From Mangifera indica (Eukaryota > Streptophyta > Magnoliopsida > Sapindales > Anacardiaceae), in contig NC_058149.1 in NCBI RefSeq assembly GCF_011075055.1, forward strand, positions 7,446,449 through 7,510,448: DNA of 64,000 nt, given 5' to 3'. A program made the position numbers and the translations under genes. Shown piece after piece: positions 11,887-24,257 of the stretch. Each line of letters starts with the position of its first letter. Position 1 is the stretch's first letter. Under the pieces are notes generated by a model that saw only the letters and a program-made list of their open reading frames with translations, ran no database searches and was not told the DNA's origin.

Positions 11887-12176
11887 TAGGGTTGGATTCA
11901 AGCCCAGTGAGCTCGAGCTCAAGCTCGGCTCGATCGAGCCCGAAATGAGTCAGCCTTAGCCGAGCTCGAGCTTGTCAGATTTTCTAATTAAAATTTTTGA
12001 TACAAAACGACGTCGTTTTAACCAATAAATATTAAAACGATGTTGTTTTGATAACAAAAAACGAGCTAAACAGAATTCGAGTCCGAAACAAGTCGGCCTT
12101 AATCGAGCTCGAACTCCAACCAACTATATATGAACCGAGTCGAGCTCGAGCTCGATTCGGTTCGAATCCAACCCTA
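11887..12176. mobile_element. hAT-like MITE, 290 bp, 8-bp TSD AATGCATC
   Basis: The element begins TAGGGTTGGATTCAAGC and ends CGAATCCAACCCTA, an inverted repeat, and is flanked by perfect 8-bp direct copies AATGCATC (11879-11886 and 12177-12184). The arms are rich in GAGCTCGAGC-type palindromes. The centre holds AAAACGACGTCGTTTT and, after a short spacer, AAAACGATGTTGTTTT. The 8-bp duplication and terminal pattern indicate a hAT-type non-autonomous element. Related copies lie at 31336-31617 and 59850-60206. Confidence 0.9.
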
Positions 12177-12356
12177 AATGCATCGTGTTACAAGTTTTAA
12201 TTAACACTAAAGGATTTATATTAGGGCAAATGATTATTTTGTGTTTTATTACGAGCTCGATTTGGTTCGAATCTAACTCTAAATGCATCGTGTTACAAGT
12301 TTTAATTAACACTAAAGGATTTATATTAGGGCAAATGATTATTTTGTGTTTTATTA
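12147..12356. repeat. 105-bp tandem duplication spanning the MITE end
   Basis: Copy 1 (12147-12251) contains the last 30 bp of the MITE, the target duplication and about 75 bp of flank. Copy 2 (12252-12356) repeats all of it with a few substitutions, mostly C-to-T in the MITE part (CCAACCC to CTAACTC). The duplication therefore arose after the MITE inserted. Confidence 0.92.
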
Positions 12357-12429
12357 TCATGTTCTCATTTTTTTTTACTATTTTGTGTACGTTGTAACTA
12401 ATGTAAATAAAATGATATAAACTCTAAAA

Positions 12430-15400
12430 TTGAAGCATTAACTTCAAAAGTTAATGATGGAGACATATGTTTGGTAGATAGTGTAACAATGTACACAATT
12501 CTTAAAGAAAATAATTTTTTTCTTAATTTTAACATTAATTGAAGCTAAAGTAAACAATATATCAAGATCTATAAATCTGATTGAAGGCTTTAAAAGAGTC
12601 ATAATTTTGTTGAAAAATGAAATCAAATTAAACATCAATAATGTATTATATTCAAATAGATCCAAAATAAATTTACTTAGTTTAAAAAATATAAGAAATA
12701 ATGGTTATCATATTGAAACTATAAGTGAAAATGGTGCATGATTCCTTTGCATAACTAGTAATGCTTTCAGAAGAAGGTTTATACTAGAAAAATTGCTCGT
12801 TTTATCGTCTTAATTGTATTATATAATCATAAAGGCAATTGAAATCTATGCAGTATTAAACCAGAAGTTCTTTTATCCAAAAGTGTTTATGTTTTGGTAT
12901 GAGTGTTTAGGTCACCTAGGATCTACAATGATTCGTAGAATTGTTGAAAATTCACATAAACATGCACTAATCAATCATAAGATTTTATTGTCCAGTAGAA
13001 AATTCTGCACCGCCTGTTTATAAGACAAATTAGTAATCAGATCATCTCTCTCCAAAGTTGAAGTTGAATTCTCATCTTTTCTATAGAGGATTCAAGGGGA
13101 CATATGTGAACCCATTCATCCACCAAGTGGGTCATTTTGCTACTTCATGGTCTTAATTGATGCATTCGTATGATAATCTCATGTTTATTTAGTGCCAACT
13201 CGAAATGTTGTATTTACAAAACTATTAACTCAAATTATCAAGTTGAAGACCCATTTTTTAGATTATTTGATTAAGTCAATATGGTTAGATAATACTAGTG
13301 AATTTAAATTTAAAACATTTGATGATGATTGCATGCCTATGAGAATTGATGTTGAACATCTAGTTTCGCATGTTCATACTTAAAATAGATTAACTGAGTC
13401 TCTTATCAAATGACTCTAGGTAATTGTACGAACTTTATTTCTAATAACTCAATTACCAACTTCTATATGGGGACATGCTATATTAAGTATTATAACATTA
13501 ATTCGTTTGCGACCTTCCTCTTATCATCAATATTTTCCCTTACAATTGGTTTTTAGTCACCAACTTAATATATCTTATTTGAGAATATTTGATTGTGTTG
13601 TATATGTCCCTATTGCGTCACCTCAACACACAAAAATAGGACTCTAACATCATTTGGGAATTTATGTTGAATATAATTTATCATCCATTATCAAGTATCT
13701 AAAACCATTAACTGATGATCTTTTTACTACATGATTTATAAATTGTCACTTTGTTGAGATAATATTTCCACATTTGGGGAAAAAGAAAATATCTCTTAAA
13801 GTTAAACATGAACTTACTTGGTATGTATTTACCATATCTCATTTAGATCCTCGCACATCTCAAATTGAAATTGAATTACAGAGAATAGTGCATTTACAAA
13901 TTATTGCTTAATGCATTTGTAGATATAACAAAAGTGACAAAATCACATATACCAACTATCAATGCACCAACAATAATTAATGTGATTACTGAATAGTTCA
14001 TTCAAGTCTTGACTGATCAATTTACTACATACTAGAAGCGTATTAGACTTATTGGATCGAAGGACACTATTGCTCGAAAAAGAAAATCATGATAATCCTA
14101 AAATAATTGAAAAATTCATACTGTCTAATATTCCTTTAGAAGAAGTTATAGTCCCTAAAGAGAGTCAAGCCCTTGAAATGTTATAAACCCTTGAAGAACA
14201 AGAAAATGAGAATATTGAAATATCATTAAATTCTATTTATAAACAAGAGATATGAAACCGTGAAACAATTAATATTGATGATGTTTTCTCATTTACAATA
14301 GTTACTGAAATTATAAATGATAATGATTTTGAACCATATATTGTGAACAAGTGCGGACAAAGACATGATTGGTCTAAATGGGAAGATGCAATTCAATCAG
14401 AATTAACTTTACTTGCAAAACAGTAAGTGTTTAAGCTTGTAGTTCCAACACCTAAGGATATACAACTCATTAGATATAAATGGATATTTATGAAAAAAAG
14501 AAATAAGAAAAATAAAATTGCTAGATATAAAACAAGACTTGTAGCCCAAGGCTTTTCTCAAAAGCTAAAAATAGACTTTGATGAAACATACATACTTGCG
14601 ATAGATATAATAACATTTAAATATTTAATTAGTTTAACAGTCTCAGAAGAATTAAATATACATCTAATGAACGTAGTTATTACTTATTTGTATGAAAATT
14701 TAGATACTAAAATATATATGAAACTCTTTGAAGGATTTAAATTGTCTAAAGCAAAAAGAGTTAATTCAAGAGGCATATAATTAATTAATTTACAACGATC
14801 ATTGTATGAATTAAAACAATCTAGAAGAATGTGGTACAATCGTCTCAGTGAATATTTAAAAAAAGAGTGTTGTGTAAATGACTTTATATGTTTATATATC
14901 TTTAGCAAAATGTTAGAATCGAGATTTGTCATTGTAACAGTTTATGTTGATGACACGAGTTTAACTAAGACTCTTGGAAAACTCTCAAAAACTGTTGAAT
15001 ATCTGAGAAAAGAATTTGAGATGAAGAATTTAGAAAAAATAAAATATTGTCTTGGTCTGCAAATCGAGAACAATTCAAATTGAATACTTCTTCATCAATC
15101 AACATATATTGAAAAATTATTAAAACGCTTTAATATGGATGAGGCTTATCCTTTGAGCACCCCAATGATTGTTCAGTTTCTCGATCTAAAAAAGAGTCAT
15201 TTCATCCTAAAGAAAAAGATGAAAGATACTTGATCCTAAAATATCGTATCTTAATGTCATTAGAGCTCTATTATATTTGACCTAATATACTAAATTGGAT
15301 ATATCTTTCACAGTTAATTTATTGGCTCGATTTAGCTGTGCACTAACCCATCACCACTGAAACGAAATCAAATATATACTTTATTACCTATATGAAATTA

Positions 15401-15970
15401 GAGATTTGAAATTATTCTATTATGTCAAATCTCTTAAAAATACTAGTTTTGTTGGATATGAAGATGTCGGTTATCTTTCTAACCCTTATAAGGTCTGCTC
15501 ATAGACAAGATATGTTTTTGCTTATAATGAAACAACAATATCATAACGCTCCATTAAACAAACTTTGGGTGCAACATCTTCGAATCATTAAGAGATTTTA
15601 GCTCTTCATAAAACCAATTGAGAATGTATATAGTTACAGTCTGTCATTCATTATTTTTGGAAATACATGCAGTCTTTCTTCTATAACAGACATTTCTTCC
15701 ATATTATATAAAGACAATGTAGTATGTATTACCCAAATTACAGATGGATACATTAAAAAAGATAAACCAAACATATCTCATCGAAGTTCTTTTACACTTA
15801 TCAGCTCTAACAGAACTGAAAGATTGATGTCAAGTAAATACGATCCAATGAAAATCTTACAGATTTGTTCACCAAAATATTACTGACATCAATATTTGAA
15901 AAGTTAGTATATAACATTAGTATGTGGTGGCTCAGCAAACAATCAAATTAATCTCACTATAAAGAGGGGG
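12430..15970 (+). mobile_element. Degenerate Ty1/copia retrotransposon
   Basis: Domains are in copia order. Protease/GAG-pre-integrase sequence starts at about 12460 (DSVTMYTILK-like), with ECLGHLGSTMIRRIVENSHKH at about 12900. Integrase fragments run from about 13080 to 13650. RT begins at about 14427 (YKWIFMKKRNKKNKIARYKT, RLVAQGF) and continues with LYELKQSRRMWYNRLSEYLK and VIVTVYVDDTSL, where the YVDD catalytic motif is intact. RNase H remnants run to about 15900. A purine-rich tract (AAAGAGGGGGAAG, 15961-15973) probably marks the polypurine tract before a 3' LTR whose end I cannot place. Stops and frameshifts are scattered throughout. The gag region and 5' LTR were not found. Confidence 0.85.
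14427..15083 (+). pseudogene. Copia reverse transcriptase fragment
   Basis: Two adjacent open blocks (14427-14780 and about 14781-15083) make up most of the RVT_2 domain. Visible motifs are KTRLVAQGF, FDETY, LNIHLMNVVITYLYENL, then QSLYELKQS-type sequence, YVDDTSLT and EMKNLEKIKYCLGLQIENN. A stop after VNSRGI separates the blocks. It is the best-preserved part of the element, but it is interrupted and has no intact gag-pol around it. Confidence 0.85.
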
Positions 15971-15973
15971 AAG

Positions 15974-17599
15974 ATTTATAAGAGTGAGTAAATTTTTGAA
16001 GTTTATCATATATTGGACAAAATGTGTATTGTACTCTTTTTTTCTTTACTAGATTTTCCTAATAAGGTTTTTAATAAGATAGTTTAAATACATCTGACCT
16101 CACTTTATAGGATATTAAATAATTATATTCTTTTGCTTTAGTTTTTATCCCACTGAGTGTTTTTTTAACAAAGTTAATATAATTATTTGTAAATAATAAA
16201 AATCCAAGGAGGAGTATTATAAAGGATGGTTTTTCCTTCACGTAAAGGACTAGTCAAAAGAAAATGTGAATGCATTTATTACATGGTGGCTAAACTTATT
16301 GCATGACATTTTTTCTTGGCTTGTGTGTGGAAAAGATGTCTATATGCATCTCTTTCTTTGTGAGACATACACCTCTTCTTTAGTTGATGCTTCACTTCTT
16401 AAACAAAATTCTTTATAGCCCATTACTTTTGCCCTTCCATCTCTTTTCATTTCCTCATAACTCTGTCAGCAGTTCTTTTATCTTTCTTTTATTGTTCTTT
16501 TTAGTTATTTAAATATATAACTATTTCTGAAAAAAAAGTTATGAGCATGTTTTTTTATGAATTTTGTGATTTTTATTTTTTATGATATAAAAAAATTATT
16601 AGAAAGCACGTTCGATTTTTTTTTTAACTAAAATAGTATTCAAAAATGTGAAAAATGAAAATGTATTCTACATGTTGGTTTAAAAACATAAAGAGAAAAA
16701 CGAAATATATATATATATATATATATTACTTATATTGTTTAACTTGATCACAATATCTACATTTTAGATGAGGTTAATCTCAGTTAACTATCTAATGGTC
16801 AATTATATATTTAACGTCTATCTATTGAATGAACATGCACCAAACGTGCATGGGTGTTTATTGCTTTATCAGAATTTCCCGTGAAAATGTCTAAGTCATG
16901 AATGATAGCATACGCGACTCCTAAATTTTCATGCACAATTGTTGAAAATAGCTTGTGAATAGTCATGCATAAATCATGATAGGCGTTTGTGACTTGTTGA
17001 GTTTCTTCTTGTGTTGACTCATTTTGAAATGTATATGACATAGATGAATATTTCCCTTCCTTCATTAATGACTTGATGTAAAGGTATGAATGATCATAAG
17101 TGGAACATGAATAGTTAGTATTACGGGCTATACATGCCTATGAATATGTTGCCATATGCCTATGAATTAGCATGTGTTTTTGTTGAATGGGCTTTCATTT
17201 GTATGTTTCCTACATTTTTCAAGTTTTGCTCCATTTTCATTATGACTTAAGTCATGTCTTGGGCAAATTAATACATTTTGCTTGTTTTGGTTAACATCAA
17301 AACACCCTGGGGCCAACATTCTCTCCCTTTTATATTAATGGCAAAAACAAGTAAAACGATGTATAAGCAATTCAAGAATTTTTTGAAAAAATGCATAAAC
17401 AATAAACAAGTTCATTATGCACTTTTAACTCCCCCTTTAGAAAAATGCACAAACATTATTTATATAAGTTTGCTCACCATCAATGAAAGACGAAGAAGTC
17501 GTCTATGCAGGTACATTTAATAAACACCATATTGGATAATCCTACGAGGGCAATCCGAAGTAGGATATGCAGTTTGTATGAATAAATTTTTTTGTTGTT
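15974..17599. other. AT-rich interval, possible copia LTR, no gene
   Basis: Immediately after the polypurine tract there is probably 3' LTR sequence, but its partner was not found. An AT dinucleotide run of 23 bp lies at 16705-16727. Positions 16820-17110 carry words such as GAATGAACATGCAC, AGTCATGAATGAT and GTCATGCAT, like those at 33340-35100. An 84-residue open frame on the minus strand here matches no family I recognise. Confidence 0.4.
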
Positions 17600-19394
17600 A
17601 ATTCTGCTTCCGAAGGCCACAAATTCCTACAGTTCTTAACAACCAACCATTCACAAATCGATAGGCAAATGCATTGGATCAATGCCCCATTAGAAGAGTA
17701 CCTGTGGCACTATATGATAGCGAGTCATCGCAATTGGGCAACGCTACTCAACACTGCTTAATTTTGCTACAATGTGAACAAATCCTCAGCCATAAAAATG
17801 AGCCCTGCAAAGATAGCATTGGAGTAGCAGCCATTGGAAGTGGCAAAATATAAGTCATATGGGGTGCCCGACAACCTACAGATTTGCTCAAGAAAAGGTA
17901 GAACTGATTGAAAAAGCACCTGATAGTTTAGTGAAAACTTAGCGAAGGATGAAAAAATATGCCTACCAACATAGGCGCCCGTTGGAATTTCAGGAGTATG
18001 ATATGGTTCTACTGAAATTAACTCCTCAAATTTGGAAGAAGGTCACAAATCGGAGGTACCACAAAGGGTTGGTGTAGAAGTATGATAGACCATTTCGAGT
18101 TGTGAAAAGACTTGGAAATGTGGCATATCAACTATAACTTCCCAAACACATGAAAATTCATCCTACCTTTCATGTTAGCTTTTTAAAACCTTATCATGAA
18201 GATAGGGAACAACAAGAAGTGCAACGAGCACCACTAGTGGTTTGAACAGAATATAACAAAAAGATAGAAAAAAAATCCTAGACCATAGAACACAAGGTGC
18301 CAATAGGAAAATTGTCGTACAAACTTTCTAATAGAATGGGTGGGTGAAGGCAAAGCTAACACAACATGAAAACATGATATGAATCTATGGCGATTTGAAG
18401 ATCAAGTGAAGACATACTTAGAAATCTGCCAGACAAGGATGTCGACTTCATCCAGTAGGGGTGGGTTTGTTAGCAACAAATAAATAGGATACGCACCAGT
18501 GCGCAGGCTGGTAAGGGCATATTGGCGCTATGTGCGTGGGATGCATAGTGGCACTTCTAGATGGCCTTGGGAGACTCAAGAAACATGAAAAATATTATGG
18601 CAATCACAATTGAGACAGGGACTTAAAAAATAGGTACAAAATGGTGGCAAGGTGGACAGGTGCACACAACACTCAGACAAGCTACATGGAAGCCACGTCG
18701 TTGCACCAAGTAGACGAGTCATGCGCAGGCTGTGCGGGGCGCACCAAGCATACGGGCCGCACAAGCGAGCAAGCAGATGGGTCATGCACGCAAGCATCTG
18801 GATGGGTTGTGTGCTTAAGCATTCGTACAAGCCACATAACAGTCGCACATTTCATCCAGACAAGCCGTGATAAACACGCGCATGAGCGACAAGCCACGTA
18901 ACACACACACCAGACAACGCAACGCAACGCAAATGCCCCATTGAGACAGGCTGCATGCAATACGTGCGAGCAGGCAGACAAGTGGGTTGCTAGTCCATGT
19001 AAGAAAAACAAACTTGTGGCTTTTGCACTTTTGGGCAACTTAAAGGCCTAAAACTACATAGACCAAGTCAATGAAAGTGGGGGAGCTCAAAGTTGCAAAA
19101 GAAATGTCTCATGAAGCCAAAGAGTATGTATCAAGCAAGGAATGTGGGCAGGAAAATATGGCTAGCTAAGTCCTTGAAGGAAGGTGGCTAATTTCCATGA
19201 AAGCACTTCCCAGGTTATAAAGTAGTGCCTAGGGTAATGCCTGAATCGTTGAGGATGTCCTATGATGCCTATAAATTGAATGCTGTGTAAGGCAAAGAAA
19301 TGTGTGGAAAAATCATTGTAAACACTACCTACAATAAACTTGTAATCTTTATTAAGTTAATAAAAAATTGGGTACTTTTCCCTTATATTTAGCA
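17600..19394 (+). mobile_element. 3' part of a Ty3/gypsy (chromovirus-type) retrotransposon
   Basis: Integrase C-terminal remnants read from about 17640 (NHSQIDRQMHWINAPLEEYL, then WATLLNTA and CYNVNKSSAIKMSPAKIAL), with HPTFHVS-like sequence near 18170. A chromodomain-like tail runs at 18310-18450 (WRFEDQVKTYLE and ...CQTRMSTSSS). It is followed by the purine tract AGGGGTGGG (18457-18465) and an LTR beginning TGTTAGCAAC. Frameshifts are frequent. The 5' part, including RT, is absent. Confidence 0.8.
18468..19394 (+). repeat. 3' LTR of the gypsy element
   Basis: It begins TGTTAGCAACAAATAAATAGG directly after the polypurine tract and appears to end TTTAGCA at about 19394. A TATA-like CTATAAATTG lies near 19268 and AATAAACTTG near 19333, fitting the U3-R arrangement. 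The middle (18600-19000) is GC-richer than its surroundings, with many CGCA/CACA words, which generates several spurious overlapping open frames. No 5' partner is present, so the length of about 927 bp is estimated from the end motifs. Confidence 0.65.
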
Positions 19395-20743
19395 TTATAT
19401 TTTCTACATTTTTTTTTTTTGTGTGTGTTTTTTTAGTAGATTGACTAAGTACGAAACTTAATATTATCATAAGGCAAGAAGTTTATATTAACGCATAGCC
19501 TTGTGATAGTAGACTCGTAGTAAGAGCCTTTGATTAGTGCAGATTTATTATGTCATTTACCCCGAAAAAATGTAAATTTTATTTGAATAACGAAGAATCA
19601 ACTATTTTGTATCCTTTAAAAAAAAAAAAACCTATTCAGTAATCGAAGATAGACTATTTAAGCCGTTTTATTTAATAACCCAAAAATGTTTCAGCCTTGT
19701 AGTAAATAAGCTATAAATCAACTCTTGGTAGTCTATTCAGTAACCTCTACAATCAAAGTGTTCATGTTTTTGAGCAAAGTGTTCATTTTTGGTTTGATAT
19801 CTTAAATCTGCTTATAGTGTAATTAAGTCTTGATAATAATGACCATAAGGAAGATGCCTCAAACCGTTATATAGTTTGCCCAATTAATTATTTTGATAAA
19901 CCGAGATACTATTGTATGATGAGTGGTGTCATTTAAGCTCTGCTTAGTCTCTTTCCGAGCTCTAATAATAATTGAAATCATTTCAAAATTTCTTCAATTG
20001 ATAAATATCTTAGATTTCCTTGCAAAATTTGTCATCTTCTTATTCAAAATAAACAAGGTAATCCCACTTCATCCTCTCTTAGATTCTCAGTCTGATTCTC
20101 TTTTTATTTTCTCATCTGATTCTATTCGTTATCAAGGTCGCCTAAGCAAGCATTGCATAGGTTAAACACTGAGATGAGGGTTAACAAAAAACCAAATATG
20201 AGACCCAAAAAATCAGTTTAAGGAACAACAGGAAGAGAGGAAGGACAAACCACATTTCCTACCGTATATTTTTAATTTTTTTTTTTTAAAGAAAAACTCA
20301 TCCAAATCGAACTGTTTTTTCGGAGTCTAAACTACCCACATCAAGTAGGTAAAACCTCGAGTCCAATGACTCCACATTTCTCATTATTGGCGAGTACAAA
20401 ACATAGATTAATGATTCATCTGTGAGTGGTTATGTTTGGTATGGAACACTCACGTGAATCAATAAACATAAGCATAGATATAGACCACCGTTCTTCCATG
20501 TCGGAACTTGTCCCCAACGAAAGTATAAACATTTTTTAAAAGCAGGAAAAAGTAGAAGAAAGATAATGCTCATGCTAACATTATTATGGGCCTGTACATG
20601 TTCCCCTGGTCCCTCAATAATTGTCATAAGCAAACACACCCTCTCTCTTAATATTGCATTGAAAGCTTTGATGCAAATATATTTGGTCTTCTAATCAATT
20701 TCCGTTCAAAGGATAGAAGAAATTTTTCAGTCAACTATAAATA
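19395..20743. other. Intergenic sequence, 5' flank of the peptide gene
   Basis: No protein or transposon is recognised. There are homopolymer runs (T near 19410, A near 19620, T near 20275). The last 100 bp before the peptide gene include CTCTCTCTTAATATTGC and a TATAAATAATG just before the start codon, which may be the core promoter or 5' leader. Confidence 0.4.
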
Positions 20744-21164
20744 ATGAAATCTCTACACTGGATTTGCTTCTGTCTACTCACAATTGCCATGTATTTGCTT
20801 TCTCAAAACATTGGTTCATCTGCCTCTACAACTGTCTACACAAGGAGAAATATGAAAGAAATGAAGGTGTCATCACCAAACTGTCACACGATGAAGGTAT
20901 GTCTAAAGGTTATGAACACAACTTCCTTAACATTGTTATAAGAAAATTCCATAACTAGAGTTATGTAACATTCAGGTGATTGATGCTGAGGCTAAGCAAT
21001 CAAAAGATGCGGATGGTTGCTCAATGGCAAAGGAGTATAAAACCGCTACCGATAAAATGGACGATGATATTGTTTATCATATCGATTATCATGGAGTAAC
21101 AACTCATCCTACTCCGAATCCAAAACATACAAAAACCATAAAATCCTTGCCATTCAACAGATGA
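20744..21164 (+). CDS. Secreted peptide-hormone precursor, GLV/RGF (CLEL)- or PSY-like
   Basis: Two exons, 20744-20896 and 20976-21164, join at a phase-0 GT-AG intron (donor AAG|GTATGT, acceptor TTCAG|GTG) to give 113 residues. Residues 1-27 form a signal peptide (MKSLHWICFCLLTIAMYLL, then SQNIGSSAS). The middle is charged and variable. Near the C-terminus an acidic patch (DKMDDDIVYH) leads to IDYHGVTTHPTPNPKH at 87-102. An Asp-Tyr pair followed by His/Pro/Asn residues is the pattern of tyrosine-sulfated peptides: GLV/RGF peptides have DY...HPP..N, and PSY peptides have DY...NPKH. In both families the peptide is cut from the precursor in the secretory path and perceived at the cell surface by receptor kinases. 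Which family this belongs to is not settled. The frame is intact and the splice sites are good. Confidence 0.6.
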
Positions 21165-23334
21165 ATGTATAACAAAAATGATTATATATAGTTTTCTTCC
21201 TACCATCCTTACAATTTTTTTTTCTTCATATATTTTCCTTTCTGGTTTTGTTTTACGCAGACTGGTGCTTACTATGTGATCATGTTGATTCCACTGGTAT
21301 CTAGTATGTATTATCATTTAATTATAGTACCCAAAAACTAATACCAGTATGCATCATTTTAATATACAAAAACATGAAAAAAGATAAAAACTAGCTTTCA
21401 GACTTGACTTGATGAAAGATGTAAATATAAAAATACATTTAAAGTTAAAAAGCAAAGAAACAAAATTATTGATAATTTATATGCTTTATTTTCTTTTGTA
21501 TTATTAGTTTAAAAGGTAAGAGGTTATGATTACAGTCAATTACAATGCATTGTGCATTCCACTGATGTATTGTTTGCTGGTGTTCAAGTAGTTTTTTATA
21601 ACATCCTCTTAAGAAATCTCCCTACAAAATTTAGATTGAACCAGCATGAATTAATGCTGGATCTGCCACACGCTTGTTCTCCTAATCAAGTGGCTGAAAA
21701 GAGTTTTCCGGTTAAGAATACCAGTCATCAGCATCAAATGATGAAGAAACAGCTGCTAACAAGCACATGCCTTACTTTTGAGCAGTCAAGGAGTTCTCCC
21801 AGAAGTCAACCTTGATTCAAAGTGAAGCCGGATAATACAATCAGCGGACAACTGAACAATTCTCCTACACGAAGCGTGCAGTGGAAGCAAATCTTAGACA
21901 TAAACATCCACGGCTAGCGACTAGGCTACCTTGACTCCGCCGTTTATGAAATAGAAGGTTCTCTTCAAGATAAAGTTGCAATTACAATCCCATCAAAAGA
22001 AGCACCCATCCGGATTCTAAGGCATGATGCTCTCAAAACGGTCATCTAGTAAGATGTTAACTTCCAAATGCTGTTGATATAGGCGTAACTCCCTCTAATT
22101 CAAATTAAAATCACGGACTAATGTCCTATATTAGGGGAAATTCAAATGTACTTTCAATCCAAAAATCTTGTATAAAAGGAACAAAAAGAGTGGGAGGAAG
22201 AGAGAGAAGGAAAATACACAAAAGATTACAGTACTAGCTTATATCATTCGTGATCGTAAGTATTCCAATCACCGGGCCAAAGCATGTAAAAAATCCTCTG
22301 TTTTATATGTTCTTTACTTACCCTCTCTCACACACGCATGTAGCAAACCTACTCGAGTCTTTACAAGCTCTATTTGCGGCTACCGTAGCTTATCATATGC
22401 AAGGCTTTGAAGTATGTACATCAGTTGATGATGACAAATTGCATCAATTCAGTGCTTGAAGGAAGGCATAGATACATCTCACGACAACATGTCACAAATT
22501 CTAATAATCACTTGACAAAAATTGTACCAAAAGACCCTAGACAATATCTTCAGACAGTTCGGAGAGCAATGTAGAACCTCTCTTTCAAAGACAATTCATC
22601 TTCAAGACTAACACGTCACAACCTGAGTAAGGTATCACTCCTAAACCTTAAAATGATCTCTCCAATGTTGCTTAACCAGTACACGATGTTGTTCATTTTC
22701 TATTCACTATGACAAATAAGCCAAATTCTTGAAAGGAAATAGTAAAAAAAAAATACCAACCTTACAAGAAGAATTCTCACACTCAACATCAATGAAAGCG
22801 ACGATCCAACCATCAGAGACCTTAAATCCTCCTCAATGCAGTGACCCTACTAGCCCCAACTGAGTAAAGAGTTTTTGTGGTCCGTCATATACAATTATGG
22901 CATTGAAAATAATATGAAAAACAAAAATTTCAATCCACAAAAAATATCCCCAGAGATCTAGGGATGTTATACGTATAATGAAAGAATATTTCATATTCAA
23001 ACCCGCGTTTAGAGGCTCCTTCTTGTAGAAATCCACCCCAAATCTGTTTATGACTCTTCCACTGCTTTTTACAAAGTAGTAGGATATCTACTCGTCCATA
23101 TGAGGCAGCCATAAACACAAGAACTTGTGAAAGGTGTTTAGGGGCACATTTGATTGCTAGAACACAATATTTTTGGCGAATGAATTATGGAACGGTGAGA
23201 GAAAAATTCTCTTCACTTTTGGGTGGTCAACTCCCCTGAAAATGATAGGTGACCATAATACCATTAAAAATCTGGCACCACCATTTACATATGTTAGAAT
23301 TTGCCCCACCGTTGAAGGTTTGGTGAATAAACAA
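21165..23334. other. Unassigned region with short coding-like blocks
   Basis: Several blocks read like decayed protein-coding sequence but match no family I can name. One block at about 21850-22050 (+) needs one frame change and reads KRAVEANLRHKHPRLATRL, then YLDSAVYEIEGSLQDKVAIT. Another at about 22400-22560 (+) reads HVTNSNNHLTKIVPKDPRQY. A TATA box (TGTATAAAAGGA) lies near 22170 between them. The minus strand at 22833-23118 also stays open in two frames. A decayed pararetrovirus-like or other inserted element is possible, but nothing diagnostic (RT, primer-binding site) was seen. Confidence 0.3.
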
Positions 23335-24257
23335 GGCCAAATGACTATTTCCCACCTAAGGTTTGATGTTTTCTCAAGTTTCCACCCTTTAACTATGGAA
23401 ACACCAAACACCCACCCATGACCTGTTAGATTTAACAAAACCCTAACGGTGGGAAGGGTAAAATCGTCATTTTCTCTATAATATTAAAAATAAACTTAAA
23501 TAGAATCTATTTTGCCCCCCTAAACTTTAAAAACTAAAATCTTCCCCCAGCCTAAGTTTTAAAAAATCGCAGTTTCACCCTAGGGTTTCTTTTTGAAATC
23601 TCTGGCGACATCTCCGTCTCCATTGCCGACGGTCTCTCCCTCCCGAAGCATCCTCTCCTTCCGGCGATCTCTTTCCTCTCATTTGGACCCCCCATCGGAG
23701 TCGGAGAAGCCGTGGAAGACGAAGTTCTTCGTCTTCTCAGTCGTCGTCGTCTTCATCTTCCAACTGCGATCGGGCTTAATCTTCGTCTTCATCTTCCAAC
23801 TACGATGTAGACAACTGCGATTGTCGTCGTCAGATAAGTCGTCTGGGAAGACGATCGTCTTCCTAGACGACGAAGACGAGATCTCGTCTTCGTCATCTGG
23901 GAAGATGATTTCTCTTCCTAGATGACTTATCTCTGCGTCGGATGAGTAGTGCAGGAGTTTAGGGTGGCCGTCGGTGGAAGAGAAACCGTCGGGAGGGAAA
24001 GACGGCCGGTGATGGCGCTGAGGAAAGTGAAAGGGTTTGGAAATAAACCCTAGGGGGGGAAATGCAATATTTTCAAACTTAGCTTAGGGAAAAAATGTTA
24101 GTTTTTAAACTTTTAGGGGGGAAAATGAGATTAAATTTATCACCGTTAGGGTTTTGTTAAATCTAACCGGTCATGGGTGGGTGTTTGGTGTTTCTATAGT
24201 TAAAGGGTGGAAACTTGAGAAATCATCAAACCTTGGGTGGGAAATAGTCGTTTGGCC
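23335..24257. mobile_element. Non-autonomous MULE, 923 bp, 9-bp TSD AATAAACAA
   Basis: Inverted termini of roughly 230-250 bp start GGCCAAATGACTATTTCCCA at the left and end with the near-complement TGGGAAATAGTCGTTTGGCC. Perfect 9-bp duplications AATAAACAA lie at 23326-23334 and 24258-24266. The interior is GC-rich, with many complementary GTCTTC/GAAGAC and GACGA/TCGTC words that could fold into a hairpin. The 110-residue open frame at 23593-23925 is largely those words and is probably not a protein. The same family recurs at 39321-40138 and, diverged, at 48049-48905. Confidence 0.93.

Noticed and set aside
12124..12397. Open frames on both strands repeating the same peptide twice
   Set aside because: Product of the 105-bp tandem duplication.
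18576..19038. Several overlapping open frames on both strands (up to 118 residues, Cys/His-rich)
   Set aside because: They lie inside the gypsy 3' LTR in a GC-richer patch with few stop codons. No frame shows family resemblance.
23593..23925. 110-residue Ser-rich open frame
   Set aside because: Lies within the hairpin-rich interior of a MULE and consists of GTCTTC/GACGA words. No protein family.
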